NCBI GenBank assembly: GCA_949825045.1
Contig: OX463815.1
Location: 29,441,356 to 29,505,355 of the forward strand
DNA: 64,000 nt
Direction: 5' to 3'
Source of the DNA: Argyresthia goedartella
Lineage: Eukaryota; Arthropoda; Insecta; Lepidoptera; Argyresthiidae
Shown: positions 32,460 to 45,418 of the stretch, in pieces
Position numbering within the stretch: the stretch's first letter is position 1
How the letters are laid out: each line of letters starts with the position of its first letter
Translations under genes and position numbers: made by a program
The notes under the pieces: model-generated
The model's database searches: none
What the model saw: the letters and a program-made list of their open reading frames with translations, nothing else
Told to the model about the DNA's origin: nothing

Positions 32460-35400
32460 TTCTGAGTTTATTTGTAGTTTTATCAGTAGGTAGAGCAATT
32501 TTTAAGGATTATTAAACTCAAACAAGCAATGTTGATAGGCATTCAACAAAAAATCGTAATGTATTCAACACATTCTCATGCAATAGTCAAATTGAAAATG
32601 CAAAGCGAAAATTTAAAAGCGAAACTGTGACTTTCTCCAACCAACTGGTTTTTATCGCGCAAAGTAAAAGGGTTTATGGAAATGTAAGAAACAGTCCAAT
32701 AAAATATTATTTTATGCTTTAATAAAAAGGCCTTCCGAAAGTTGTTCATGATTTTGCAAAACATTTTCATGGATAAAAATAATCTGATTTGTTTCTTAAA
32801 ATATTTTTAATATGTCCGATTCACGGTTTGCATATATAGGAACGGTGCTATGGATTTGGTTTATACTGAAATTAGAGGTATTAACAGAACTTTCGTAGAA
32901 ATATGAATTTGTATTTACGGTGTATTCACACCTCGGTTCTTCAATATCCCTGTGGTACTAAACAATTTTAGGTCATGTCTTCATTTGTTATTGACTAAAA
33001 ATATAAACATGTGAGACTTGTATGTTTTGTGTGGGCTTATTGGTATTGCTGAGTGATATTTGTTCATAACTGTATGAACTGAATATTAATAAATAAACCT
33101 ACGAGGCTATTGTACTTAAATATTCATACGATGAGCATTATCAACAATCTCATTGTTTGATAATAATTTGATATTTAATATTCAAGTAGCGATTGACGAA
33201 TGACCAGTACTTTTGTAATGGTTAAAAAATAAAAATATTTGCATATATTAGATAAACAGATAAGCATAGATACACTAAGCGAACAATTGCTTACATTAAA
33301 TTTATGTACTGCGTAAGTTTTTTCAATGTTCATCCATGTGCCGAAAAGCGCCGAATAAATTGATTTAACAAGTATACAAACAGATTTTGCTACAATTGAA
33401 TAAAATGGATGACAATGGAAAGATAATTGTAACCTAATGCGATAATCGTGCAGCCACTCAATGGAGTTTAGTTTCTAACGTAACACACTTGTGCAAATAT
33501 CGCCATATGTAATGTACATAACATACTAGTTAAAAAAGCAAACACATTGTGCTAAAGGCGTGGACACACTAATTTCACCTCGAATATTCGCCTGTAAAGC
33601 AACAACAAATACCCGAATTCTGACATGAAAATTCGTTATTTATTATTATTGTTGCTTCAATCTGTACTGTGCCTCTGCCACCCCGTATGGGAAAAGGCGT
33701 GACGCTATGACGTTGTTGTTGTTGTTGAATCTGTGGCTCGATTCTCTGTCACTGACAGGTATTGCGTCTCGGAATTTGATTGCAATTTTGAAATGACAAC
33801 TGTCGAAAAACGCAATCAAAATCTGCTCTGAAGGCGTCTACCATCCTTCAAAATTTCAATTTAATTGCGATCCGGATTGATGATTAAAATAATTTCAATG
33901 TTCGTTATGAGAGCGTTACTTAACTTCTCGGAATTCGATAACAGATGCCTGATCATCTTAACCTTCTCTGAAGGTTCGATAGAAACATATGTCAAAATAC
34001 ACATAAATATTTTAATTGAGTTGTAAAATCTAAAGATGTAGTTGCCCTTCTGTTTCTTGTACAATAAAACGTACTCGGTAATGCAGAGCCAAGATACGGG
34101 CACGATTAGAATAGAACGAGTATCGTTTAGCTTGCATCTTCGTACGAGACATTTTCCACACATCACAGATCCGTTTACAATGTCATGGTTCATTTTATTC
34201 ATTCTTAGACAAAGCTGACCTTTCACCTTTCACCTTCAAATATTGTTTTTTTTTTCTCATTTGGTGGGTTCGATTTCCGGTTATTACAGTTTTTTTTATA
34301 AATCTTTGAATTCCGTTCGAATTGTTTTTTAAAAAGGAATAAAGTCTCCAAATAAAATTATCTTTACATCTACCTATATTTTAGGTACTTTTAAGGTGTA
34401 CACGTAAAACTGCGTGCTGAAAGTCATGATGGCGCTGTTTAAAAATAAGCAAACGATTGAGCCACTTTGGGCTCTATGCACGAGACGGCTTCTAGAATTA
34501 AGTGCCGCTTAAAACTGATGCTGTTTCCTCCCAAGCGAGAGAGTGAGTTTCCCTCAAACCTTGAGTTGCCGGCTGTATCCGGGCATAGACATTTAAGTCC
34601 TACTTAGTTAGGAACTTTGCAAAGAGCGTCTTTATGAGCTCTCTCCGCGCTAGGTCACTAATATCACGAAGTCTAGTCTGTCTGTACTTATCAATATGAA
34701 TGTCATACATACAAATTACTTATAATAGAAAAACGAGCGAGTGTTTAAAGGCGAGCTTATCTCTAACAAGTGATTTCTTCCAGCGAACCATGGATGGTAG
34801 GTACCATAGGTTAGGTAGATAGTTGAGCGGAGGAAGACATCCGCACCCAATGTCATTGGATCCTTAATCAAACGTTCTCTCTTTACTCTTGCGTCAGAAC
34901 CACAGAACAAACAGTCAACACCAAACAGGCCCACTTGAGTAATTAATTAGTTACCTATTTCATTCCATTTATCGCAAACGATTCGATGATACGTCGTCAT
35001 GTTTTCGTCATCATTGTGCAGCTAAAAATTGATGCTAACTCACGATTTATCTGTCAGAAAGGGTCTATCCACCCCCAGTTAAACTGCCCTGTATCTTTAA
35101 GGATTACGTTAACCTAAGTATTAAATGATGATTGTGATTTTACAAGATTAACCCCTCAGTTACACCGGCGTTAGCTAGGCATAGGGTTCCAAATAGCGAT
35201 TCATCCCAACTACTCTCGGTTTTTGAGTAGTTGAAACGTAATCAACATTGAAAATGGAAAGCCCCAACTAGAAAGAAGAAACTTTGACATGATCTATTGA
35301 TTGATTCTATCATCTATCTATACTATGCGATCAGATTACAATTACAAAAAATTGTCTCCAATCTATCATCAACACGTAGGTTGTGTCGTAGGCGGTACCA

Positions 35401-36010
35401 ATCTACGAAAGCTCTGGCGAAAGCTTATGATGAAGCTGGTTCGCTTAATGATATTTTCAAGTCATTGATCAAAAAAGTTGTTCTCAGTATTCTAAATATT
35501 TTACGATGTTAGGATCAATAGATCAAGAGAAAATATCATACGGAACACCCTTCTCTTTCTGTCTATGAATGACTGATATATTATAATTCATATTATTATC
35601 TGTGATTCAATACAAGAGGATGGCTCTTTCAGTCGTCGAAAAAGAAACGCCCATAAAAAACACTCACATTGACCTCTGCAGAGTTGAGGGCAAACAGGTT
35701 AAGCACTTATATTAATTAAAGCAAAATTAAAGCTCTGACGTCATCGTTGGAAATGTAAAAGCGTTGTAGCCGTGTTTGGAGGCACAGAGCACACATGGCG
35801 ACCAGTCTACCTTGACCTTCGACTGTATTGAAAGATATGAGTAATCCATCAGGGACCCTTGGATCTACGCTTCTGGATAATTGAACTTGTGTGTAATATG
35901 ACACCATATTGTACGGACAGTAACCACTATCGCAGCACAAGCACAAAAACTATCGTAAAAAGTCCCTTCCATACTTGTACTGCGGTCAGTAGATCATTGT
36001 CATTCATTAA
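32460..36010. other. Intronic stretch, mostly unassigned
   Basis: Contains one R4 repeat (33655-33725, GTGCCTCTGCCACCCCGTAT then a (GTT)n run). Open frames at 33861-34226 (minus) and 35297-35512 (plus) have no recognisable domains. No exon of Limpet phase is evident. Confidence 0.45.
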
Positions 36011-36012
36011 TA

Positions 36013-36270
36013 CGACGACCCTATAGCCGAGTCGGCAGTGACCCTGCCTACAAAGCCATGGGTCCCGGGTTCGAGTCCCGGTGGGGGCAGTTATTTGTTT
36101 GCTGAGAACGGATGTTTGTATGTCATGGTTGTTTATCTATCTAAGTATAATATTTATCTATATAAGTATGTGTATTGTTGTCTAGTACCCAAGATACAGG
36201 GAATCCTATTTTGGGGCTAGATCAATATGTGTGAAGTGTCCAAGGTATCAAGGTATTAAGGTATTGTTAT
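36013..36270 (+). mobile_element. tRNA-derived SINE (S2), complete copy
   Basis: The head GACGACCCTATAGCCGAGTC includes A-box-like TAGCCGAGTCGG, the B box is GGGTTCGAGTCCCGG at about 36067, and the tail contains GTTGTCTAGTACCCAAGATA and GGGGCTAGATCAATATGTG. A short AAGGTATTAAGGTATT repeat forms the 3' end. Confidence 0.8.
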
Positions 36271-36539
36271 AGAGAATCTTTTGAATTCTGAAAGAAAATC
36301 ACCGGTTTATCTTACCTCGCTACCTACGCTATGGGTATCGAATACAATCGAAATTCCGCATTTTCATTGCTAAACTGGAAGTTACAGCCATTATGAACAC
36401 TTTATTAGGTATAGTCAGCAAATCCTTTACACTGAAGTTTGTTTGACTCGTTTACGCCAATGATAATAAGTGCGGAAATGCTTGTGTTGCTAATGGTACA
36501 CGTAAATCTACGTGTTCAGCAGAACAGGTGCGCGCGCAC

Positions 36540-39140
36540 ACACGTGCCTGATAAGCTCTTAATCTGAAATTATTGGTAAATGGTATGGTAAATTGGTAAT
36601 TAGTTCTGAACAAGGTATGCATAAATCCTCATGCAGACATATGTTTAATGATTCTTACCTCACACACTTACCTTAACGCTTTATATGTGTAGTTTAGCTT
36701 TAGCTGTATCATTATGTATACCATGCTGTGTGCACATACTTTTGGCGCTGGAGACAGCCCTCTTTTACATGTTCTGTTATTTTGATTTAATGTTTTATCT
36801 CCACTGCTGTTTTGTGTACCTAATATATGAATAAAAAAAAAACGTGTATTTCTTAGTCATAAAACATTCGTTTTCTCTAACAGCATGATTGACTTTGACA
36901 TTTTAACGGGTCGAAATTTTGAACTTTAATAGAATTCATAACCTATAACGGCATTTCGGGTACCCAGAGTACCCAAAGTCAATCAAAGGGCGCTATAATG
37001 TGATATAAATAAGATAGCATTACGAAAATCTAACTCTCTCAAAATGATAGTGAGAAAGGCAGGTCTGAAAACATAATAAGAATCAGAATATTTTTTTATT
37101 ATAATATATTTTAGTAATATAAATAAATAAATTATCTTATTCAACGTCAAAATTATACTTATTTATATAACTACAAGTCAACTTTTTTTATATAAAAAAG
37201 ACCACACCGTTTCGGAAGGTAAGTATGAGAAGAGATTCACGGCTTTTCCCACATGGGGTAACAGAGACAAAGGTCCGTACTATATTGGGTTACATACAAT
37301 TATGGACCACTAAGATACTGTATTTTTTTTCAAGTCTTTTTATTCAATAAAAATAAGTACACTACACAAACAAGACACGGTCATAGTTGTAACTTTAAAT
37401 AAACTAATTAAAAATCGATTTATAATAAATGTACTTAAATCTGTTCAGCACTTATTTCTTAATAATGACGGTATAACTTAATGCTAACCGGTAAAAAGGG
37501 GTTAATTGGAATTGAGGGGCTAATTGGAACTTATACAAAATGCAGAGATTTAGTTGCATTTTCTTAAGTTACGTTTGAATAGTCACATTTATTAAACACT
37601 AATGGAATGGAATACAAAAAGGTGCATTTTTGTGTACCATCAAATGCTCAATTATCTTTTGTTTGACAACAGACGAAGAGTGTCCTTGTCCATGATAATC
37701 AGTTAACTTCGCATCAACAAAAGATCTTCGGGTAGAATATAAATGCTCTTAGATACTGAAATCATCTTTGCTTTGCCCACTTACTATAGGTATATCATAT
37801 CCATGTGAAATCGGTTTCGGTTACGGCAAAAAAGAGGATTCGGCCAAGGTTTCGGTTTCGGCCAAAAAGACAATTTTTGGTTTTAATTCCATGTATGGGG
37901 GAGGGGGAGCATTATAATTATTTTAATTTTTAAATTTTTGTATAAATCTTAAAGCGGTTCACAGAATACATCTACATATCAAGTTTCAACTGTGTAGCCC
38001 TAATAGTTTCTGCTTAAAGTTGCTGTGACATACGGACGGACGGACGGACAGACAGACATGACGAAACTATAAGGGTTCCTTGTTTCTCTACGAAACCCTA
38101 AAAATCGGTGGTTTAGGCTGAAACTAGGTCCGTATCCGAAGGTTTTATTTCGGTTTCGGTTGAACATCCAGTTCCGGTCGGTCACTACTATGTATACTAC
38201 GACCTCGCTTGAGTCACTTCTTTAAATAACTTGGTAAAATATAACCAGTCATGTATATTCTACGGTGGAATTGTATTGCGGAATCAAAAGCCAATTTGTA
38301 CGTTTGTTTCCTTTCACGGAATGTTTTCATGCTCATAATAAATTGAAATGGGAGCCAAAAGTTAGTACTATAATCAATTTGTCTATCCGGCAATTCGTAA
38401 AGCAGTATTTTTTCAGTCTTTCTATAATCTAATCAAGCTTTCAGACTTATGTTTTATGGCTCACATGCTCCAAGCCTTTAATCCATGTTTTACGGTCTAA
38501 ATCCGTAATTGGTTCGAAAATGGCAACGAGGACTTGATAATGCAGTATCATCTGCTAGAAACTGCAGCAATTCCTTACAAACTTACTCTAGACTCTAGAG
38601 TAAATGCGAATTCTCACCCTAGGGAGGTAAATAAATTTGAAAAACGAACGAGGCACCTTTATTTGTTTTTTAGGACTTGTCACTTGTCAGGCAAGACGCC
38701 TACAAGTGACATACTAAATAATTTTTCTTTTTAGAATGATCGCATGGCCAGCAATAAAATTGTTTTTAAAAAATTGGCCCCACGCAAATCTTGTTAAAAA
38801 CGTTGTTGGAAATATATATTTTTCACGGAAAATAACATTTCCTCGCATTAGTATTGAAAAGTAGAGTATTGCACTCGGGTGTAAGTGATCAATTATACCC
38901 TCGAACCATGCGCTCTCGTTCGCTTCTCTCGCTCGTGAGCTTAAATATCTCGGGTGTAATATTGACTTACCCCTTGTATGATAATAAACCATTTAACCGA
39001 CTTTAAAAAAGCAGGGGTTCATAGCTCAGCTGGTAATACTCATGTGCTGGTTGTTTTAAAGTAGTGTAATAAATGTGGCCTTGATTTTGAGAAGATAGGT
39101 TTTATAGCCTCTATCCTGTATTTAGACGACATTCGAATCT
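36540..39140. other. Intronic stretch with simple-sequence and repeat-like patches
   Basis: A foldback-arm relative lies near 36940, an R4 copy in reverse near 37240-37290 (CACGGCTTTTCCCACATGGG), and TTTCGGTTTCGG-type degenerate repeats at 37805-37880 and 38140-38175. A dispersed-repeat signature runs at 38027-38100 (GGACGGACGGACAGACAGAC, GAAACTATAAGGGTTCC). At 39015 TAGCTCAGCTGGTAA resembles a SINE A box, but no B box follows. Confidence 0.45.
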
Positions 39141-39144
39141 TTTT

Positions 39145-39415
39145 ATAGTAGTTTATGTGACTGCTACATAATGGAGGGCATTAACACTCGAGAGTGAGTT
39201 TATGAAACGAGCCGAAGGCGAGTTCCATAATAATATCACTCGAGATTTGATACTTAATTATGTACAGTTACAGACACTAGTTTATCAACACACATATCAT
39301 AAGCTCTCTTTAATTTGTTCAGGAGCCGCATGTTGGACCGGCATGGTGGCATTGATAATTCCTTTGCATTTGTTTAGCTTGTTCAGTAGTACCAACTTCA
39401 CAAAAAAAGTCTTTT
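39145..39415 (+). mobile_element. Dispersed repeat R5, copy 2
   Basis: Same blocks as 21918-22145 (TTTATGTGACTGCTACATAA, GGAGGGCATTAACACTCGAG, ATCATAAGCTCTCTTTAATT, AGCTTGTTCAGTAGTACC), longer by an insertion around GTGAGTTTATGAAACGAG. Confidence 0.65.
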
Positions 39416-40244
39416 CCTGTGCTGCCCGGGAAATAAAAAGAATACGTCAGCTGCATTTCCTCCTGCGCATGTCGTAAGAGGCGACTAAAATAATAGGTAC
39501 ACTTTCACTAGTCATCTCTTTGGCCCTCCTGTTACGACGGGGCGGAAGAAATAGAGCTCGAATTCGGGTACTTTTCTATGTTTTTAAGGGGATACCTCGT
39601 CCATGCAAGAGTCCCCGTTGCTCCAGGCGGAAAGACCCGCAGTGTGACATGGACGAAATCGGGGATAAATAACAAAAAGTATTTGATTAAAAATTTCTAT
39701 TGTAGATAATCTAAGTATTGTCAAACCCCATCTGAATAAATATTTTTGCATTCTGTGTGCCATTCCAATTTATCGGAAAATCAAAGAAGTGAAAATTTTG
39801 ACATCATTTCAATAATTATCTCTATCGAGCGAAATTCCTCCAATAGCGATTCTGTAATTACAAAAACTAGAAAATGTCCCAAAATTGTTATATTAATTTT
39901 TTCAACTTGGGACTTCTTTTGAACAGCAGAGAAACTTCAAAAAGTGTAGATTTAGTCGATATATCACCCTACGCAACGTGAGACTGACTGGGCAACCGTT
40001 ACCGCTCTGTATTTCGATCTTTAAGGAACGTATGAGAAGGTCACCCATGAGCTCTGCGACTGTAGTTCGTGGGTCGGATGATGTCACAAATCTGTCAGTC
40101 CAGCGAGTGGGCCGCATTGTACGATCAGCAAACATTCTATTTAGGTAAACTCGAAACGTTCTAATTGTCTCGGCTCGCTTTAACACAACCTTTCGTCCCT
40201 CTTCCACAAGCAAAGTGACGGGGCTTTAATTTAAAATGGCTTGT

Positions 40245-40570
40245 GTTTAAACGATTACCAAAAACGCACCTATTTTACTATACCAATAAATTCGAAATGC
40301 CTGCCAGAATGGATAAATGTCCACCAAATTGAGTTTGGATAAATGATCACCAAACTTCTTTTTATGTTTTGTGTACTTAAGTTTATGTTTTAAGTATTTT
40401 TTGTTGTTCTTACATGTTCAACCTAACACGAAGGATAAAGGGGGCTTCGCTTCGCTCACCCCCTTTACCCTTCACCTAACTACCGCAGTATTTTGCCCTG
40501 ATATTTTTTGCAACTTTTGGTGTTCATTTATCCATTTGGGGTAGGAAAAAATATTTTGGTGATCATTATA
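40245..40570 (+). mobile_element. Foldback MITE with hairpin core (type A ends), best copy
   Basis: GGATAAATGATCACCAAAC on the left is mirrored by GTTCATTTATCC and TTTTGGTGATCATT on the right. The core at about 40430-40510 reads ACACGAAGGATAAAGGGGGC, a hairpin GGGGG / CCCCC, TACCGCAGTATTTTGCCCTG. Partner of 2925-3215. Confidence 0.65.
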
Positions 40571-40974
40571 TTTGTTGCCATTTAAAATGAGCTAGCCTCC
40601 CTCCCATAGGCAGAAGAACTGACTGGCTGAGCTATCAAGCTACGTTCCACTGGCACGACTTTCGCTAAATCAGTTTAGCAAGCTAACTTGATTTAACTTT
40701 GATATTTTCAAAGATTTTGACAACCAAATCTGACGATAATCGTATTCAGTGAATATCGTGCAAGTGGACCTAAGGGATTGTACAGACAGTTGCAGCGAAA
40801 CGATATTTAAATTTTAAAGCCACACAAAATGCTGATGATGAGTCAGTTTCATAAGATTTTGCTTTTCTGATACAAAATGGCTGTTATTTCTGAGCGCATA
40901 ATGTTCATGACAGTTCACTTGCCTTGACGTTAGGCCCATCCCATTAGCGTTTTGCGATGCTTGACAATTTAAAA

Positions 40975-41560
40975 ATCAGGTCGGCCAAGCGCGGCTCGGA
41001 CTCGCACACGAAGGGTTCCGTGCCGTCGTAAAAGAAAACTTGACCACTAAAATAATAAAACAAAAACAAAAAGGGCGTTACCACAAAAAAATAAACTACT
41101 GTTCAACACTTGTTTAAAATCAAAAATGTATGGGATTTGAAGTTTGTTTTGAGGTTAAACGCTGTTTAATATTTTTTGTGGTAGCGCGGAAAGAGCTTAT
41201 GTCCGAGCGTGGATTCGAACCCTAAGATGGTGAATCCGACATCAAACCAATTGCGCCACCACAACCATGTGGTAAGCCGCGAAATCTACGATCTTATTAG
41301 AATCATGTTATGGTGTGATATATCGCGGCTGATGTTAAAACACCTCTCTTGTACGGGGACCTCCTTTTATTTGTAAAATCTCGTGTTGTTCATCCTTTGT
41401 TGCCTTAGCGACAACAGATATACACATTCTGTTAAAATTTCGACTCTACCTATTTCTGTTCATCAGATAGAGATCACTCAAGGTCGGACGGTAAGACGGA
41501 CAGCGGAGGCTTAGGAATAGTGTCTGTTTGGCACCCTTCGGCTACGGAACCCTAAACATC
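40975..41560. mobile_element. Composite interspersed repeat with an internal tRNA-like SINE head
   Basis: Ends read AGGTCGGCCAAGCGCGGCTC, CACACGAAGGGTTCCGTG and, at the right, GCACCCTTCGGCTACGGAAC. These words are frequent in lepidopteran genomes by general knowledge. Near 41185-41290 the minus strand contains GTGGCGCAATTGG and a GGTTCGAATCC B box, a tRNA-like head apparently inserted in the larger repeat. Confidence 0.5.
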
Positions 41561-42576
41561 GTTTCTGTAACTCAGTGTTAATGTATTTACCTCCCCCGAC
41601 TCCAATATGGTGTATCAATTTTTAGTGTAATTCACCGTTTTTAGGACATCCTTGGGTTTAATTTGGCTTCAAGTATTGTTCATGACGTATCGATAAGTGA
41701 ATCTAGATTCTGTTAATTTCTGTTCAACGACATCATTACCTTGAATCATTTAAATGTAATATAAAAAAAACGTATTACCTATTGTCAGCTCTTGCTCTTG
41801 GAGTACACTAAACTTTTTGGTCCTTCGACCCGGATTGTAGAATCTTAATTTTGCGAACTTCTCGACGACCCAACCCCCGTATGAGGCATCGTGATTTTGA
41901 TCCTCATGCCGTGGTAATAAAATTCAAAACCTATAACGGGAAAATTACCGCTTTTGCAGTCCGCGGCCGTTGTGAGGTTAAGCTATGTTGGTAAATTGGC
42001 TAATCGCTACAGGTAGAGTTCAAATAGTAATTCATTTCTGTGCCAAGTACACTTGCTGCTATTGCATGCGACCGACCACGCGTCAACACTACACCATACA
42101 CTGCGGTGCAAGTTGCGAAGCACGCTGCCCACACACCTTCAATCTGGGTAATCCGAGACTTCACCGCACCTGACCACATTCATTGCTATCAAGGCTGCTT
42201 ATTTTGAGGCCGTGATCGATTCCGGATTGCATTTCTATAATTTTAAGAGACCCACTCGAAAACAGTATTGATCCTCGGAAACCATCATATCTTCCGGGCT
42301 GCGGGGATGGGCTAACCCCCTATCACGCGCAATGAAGTACTGGCTAAGCCTGTGCCTCTGCCACACTGAATTTTTGTAAATCAACTCAAAATATTTATTG
42401 ACCGAGCGAGCGAAGGACTCCATTTCGACAAGATAGGATGCCGATTTTGCTTTCGTCTGTCTCTATGTCTGTCAGTTCTGGTCTAGGGGCCACAGTTTCC
42501 AAGCGATCCTCACAAAACTTGGCACACGTGTTATTAAAAGTATTTTTTTGTCGAGAGCTTTTCTCGATTTTCCCCT

Positions 42577-42593
42577 GGGGGGGGGGGGGGGGG
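42577..42593 (+). repeat. 17-base G homopolymer
   Basis: Seventeen consecutive G residues after TTTTCCCCT, within a stretch that looks like an old repeat (CTCACAAAACTTGGCACACG, GGTATCAAATTGAAGGGC). It could form a quadruplex on the non-template strand of Limpet. The true length may be uncertain in the assembly. Confidence 0.85.
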
Positions 42594-43429
42594 AGTTATG
42601 ACGTCATGAATTTTTTGTATGGTATATATTTTTTTATTTTTTTTTTCTGAAACCTATCGTGTGAGGTATCAAATTGAAGGGCTTCATGAGCCGGTTCTAA
42701 AAATATTCTACACCATTACCTTCCGGCCGCCTGTTTTCTAAAAATCCAAGAAATCTTTTCAAAACATACCAAGTTTGGACTCCTCGAAGTAGGAGACGGA
42801 TTAGTAGAGGATCTATACAGACCATGAGAGTGAGTGAAATAGACTATAACTATCTTCGTGAAAAGTCAATAGGTTGTATTTTAAATCGCAAAATGTAGTT
42901 TACAAAGTTATTGGTGCGGCTACTTTAATACTTGATTTTGATTGAATCTAAAATACTTACCTAAAAATGGGTCCACAGTCCTGTTACCGAGGTCTACTGC
43001 CCACAGGGCTACTAGTATATATATGTCACCGCGTAAAAACTACTTTGATTTAATACTGACTTAAATATCACATTTCTATCATAGTATCAAACAAACCACA
43101 ATCACAATACAATGCCTATTTGTTTCTTGTGGTTTTGCATAATGACGTTTGCTATTTATTGATTAGATAACGGGAGGCCGAGAGGGGATTTCGCGAGTAA
43201 AACGAGCGCGTCAGTTTAAGATATGGGAGATACCTTACATCATGTTTAGTAACTATACCAAATCTGACCTTTCCATCTAGAGCGGCGCCATTAGGGCAAC
43301 ATAAAAGAAGTCCATGCAAGTGGGATTTACTCGAGCGTAACGCGGGGCCTTTTTTATGAAACTTTGTGACCCACCCTCACGTTACGCCCAAATCGTCAGA
43401 TGTATTGAAATGTACACTTATATTAATAA

Positions 43430-44020
43430 TCACAGACAAGTTGCACCCCGGTTTAGACTCACGAAAGTTCTTTCAAGGGTGAATGCATTCTCTACTACAA
43501 CAGGATACCTCTGGAGATTTTGAAGTTGCCATATGAGCAATCTAAAAACTATATATAAACCACTTTATCTAACAATATTCAAATTTACATATATGACAAG
43601 AGTGCATGGTGTTCGAACACCCACAAATTGATTTAAAGATCTCTTTAAAAAATTGGTTATTTACTAATACCAATCAATCAATCAATCAGCCCACATTTAA
43701 TCTTTGAGTTGAAATCGAACTCAACACAGAACTGGCTGTTAGTTTTTTGTAATTATTTATTCCAGCATATTCAGCACAGGACCGGAATAGATGGCGTGGT
43801 AAAGAGGAGGCCTATACCCAGCAGTGGGTAAATGTGGGCTGATTGATTGGTTGATAGGTATTAGTAAAAAACAACCAACTTTTAAAAATCAATCTGTGGG
43901 AGTTTTTTAGACCTTCTTCTCCCATAGTGGACCAATGAAGAGAAAAAGCGAAAAATTGCATTTTATAAACATACATATGTTTATAATATTTACCGAAAAT
44001 AAAGAATTTTTAATTTTTAA
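43430..44020 (+). pseudogene. LINE 3' end, interrupted by another repeat
   Basis: The plus strand contains GAATGCATTCTCTACTACAA and AGGATACCTCTGGAGATTTT, a CR1/Jockey-like C-terminus (FKG-C-YYN type). A foreign segment at about 43670-43862, bounded by TACCAATCAATCAATCAATC and the inverted GATTGATTGGTTGATAGGTA, splits it. The LINE then resumes with AATCAATCTGTGGGAGTTTT and ends in an AT-rich tail near 44020. Confidence 0.6.
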
Positions 44021-44393
44021 TTATCAGCATGTCATTAACTCACATATCTTAGTCTGACGCGCTGGGGTAGATCCCACTTTTATGGACTTATACTTACTGA
44101 TACTTTTGTAAAGCTCAGATATGGTGGAGTGTAAGGTATCTCCCATAATCTGACGCACTCGAGTCACTCATAAAATAGTCTAGTGGCCTCCCGGGCCATA
44201 ACAACAACAGTACCAAAATGAAATAAAATATTTTACGATATCGTTTACTGCCACAACTTGTATCGATCTTAGTTACTGTTGTACTGTTCTATTAACTCGT
44301 ACGTTTATAATAAACAGGGTGCACTAAACTTAAGGTAGAGTCATCAATTCTTAACGTTCATTTTTTTATTTTTTTTTAAATACATATTAAATT

Positions 44394-44645
44394 AGTGGTC
44401 GAGTCGGCAGTGACCCTGCCTACGAAGCCAAGGGTCCCGAGTTCGAGTCCTGGTGGGGGCAAATATTTGTTTGATGAGAACGGATGTTTGTACCCTAGTC
44501 ATGGTCGTTTATCTATCGAAGTATAATATTTATCTATATAAGTATGTGTATCGTTGTCTAGTACCCAAGATACAGGGAATCCTAGTTTGGGGCTAGATCA
44601 ATGTGTGTAAATAGTGTCCAAGGTATTATTGTTATTATTAATTAG
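44394..44645 (+). mobile_element. tRNA-derived SINE (S2), head slightly truncated
   Basis: GTGGTCGAGTCGGCAGTGAC, the B box GAGTTCGAGTCCTGG, and the tail TAGTACCCAAGATACAGG then TTGGGGCTAGATCAATGTG, ending in a (TTA)n run. Confidence 0.78.
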
Positions 44646-44689
44646 ACGGACGTTCTAACGATGATGGAAAACCTTCTTATATTTAACGT

Positions 44690-45035
44690 TAGCGAAGCCT
44701 CCGTGGCATAGCGGTGTTCGCACATCGGCAACGATCGTGCGGGTAGCAACATCTGACTGGGACGGGTACTGGATGGGTGTCCGTTTCTATGTGGTGCTTC
44801 GGATGACACGTTAAACTGTAGGTCCCGGCAACTATCGCTACTCGGTGGTAGTAGTCGTAAAGCTGTGTCAGAGGCCCTAATAGGGCAGCCTGATAACTTC
44901 TGACCGTCGAGTTGGTAGCCCGACACCCCTCCATCAACACGCACTGAGCCAGCGTGGCGAAGTATGGCTCAATCTTACTCGTATCGGTAAAGGGCTTTGC
45001 CACTTGGTGGGGACAGTAATGGGCTACATTATGTT
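44690..45035 (+). mobile_element. SINE-like repeat S3, copy 1
   Basis: The head CCTCCGTGGCATAGCGGTGT resembles an A box. The tail has TCGGATGACACGTTAAACTG, TAGGTCCCGGCAACTATCGC, CACTGAGCCAGCGTGGCG and a TTGGTGGGGACAGTAATGGG end. A second, shorter copy is at 45985-46290. The minus-strand open frames over this stretch are repeat shadows. Confidence 0.6.
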
Positions 45036-45233
45036 TTAATTATTTTCCTGGCGAAAGTTGTTTAGATTATTTGGCCCATATTAATAAACCATTCGCAGCT
45101 CTAACAGCTGTCTCAGCCTTTAAAATTTACTCTGTGGTCTCAGCTACGACAGAATGACGATTTCGCCACATACGATCTGTATTTACAATGTTTCACGCGC
45201 TTGAGATTGCTCTCAGAGCTTAACCATTAAAAC

Positions 45234-45418
45234 GTAAACATTTACACACAGGCACATTGCTTCTGGCCCCTCACTAGGATAACCTGTGTCGTGGGAACCA
45301 CAAACAGCGACGTCACACACATATAAACATCCAAGACCAATATCGCCAGCCGGGGTTCGAACCCGGGACCTCTCGCGTGGTAGGCAGCCGCAGCGCCACA
45401 GAGGTCAAGCTGAGAGCG
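45234..45418 (-). mobile_element. tRNA-derived SINE (S1), minus strand
   Basis: On the minus strand: GACCTCTGTGGCGCTGCGGC, B box GGGTTCGAACCCCGG, tail TTTCTGGTTCCCACGAC and the GTGCCTGTGTGTAAATG end. Close to the copy at 22374. Confidence 0.8.

Noticed and set aside
35297..35512. 71-codon frame considered as a chemoreceptor exon
   Set aside because: No hydrophobic segments or conserved motif; splice sites in a consistent phase were not found.
39010..39060. TAGCTCAGCTGGTAA resembling a tRNA start
   Set aside because: No B box or acceptor-stem complement follows at the right distance.
41185..41290. tRNA-like sequence on the minus strand, and similar heads in SINEs
   Set aside because: A and B boxes are present but the cloverleaf is not intact and the sequence sits inside a repeat; SINE head, not a tRNA gene.
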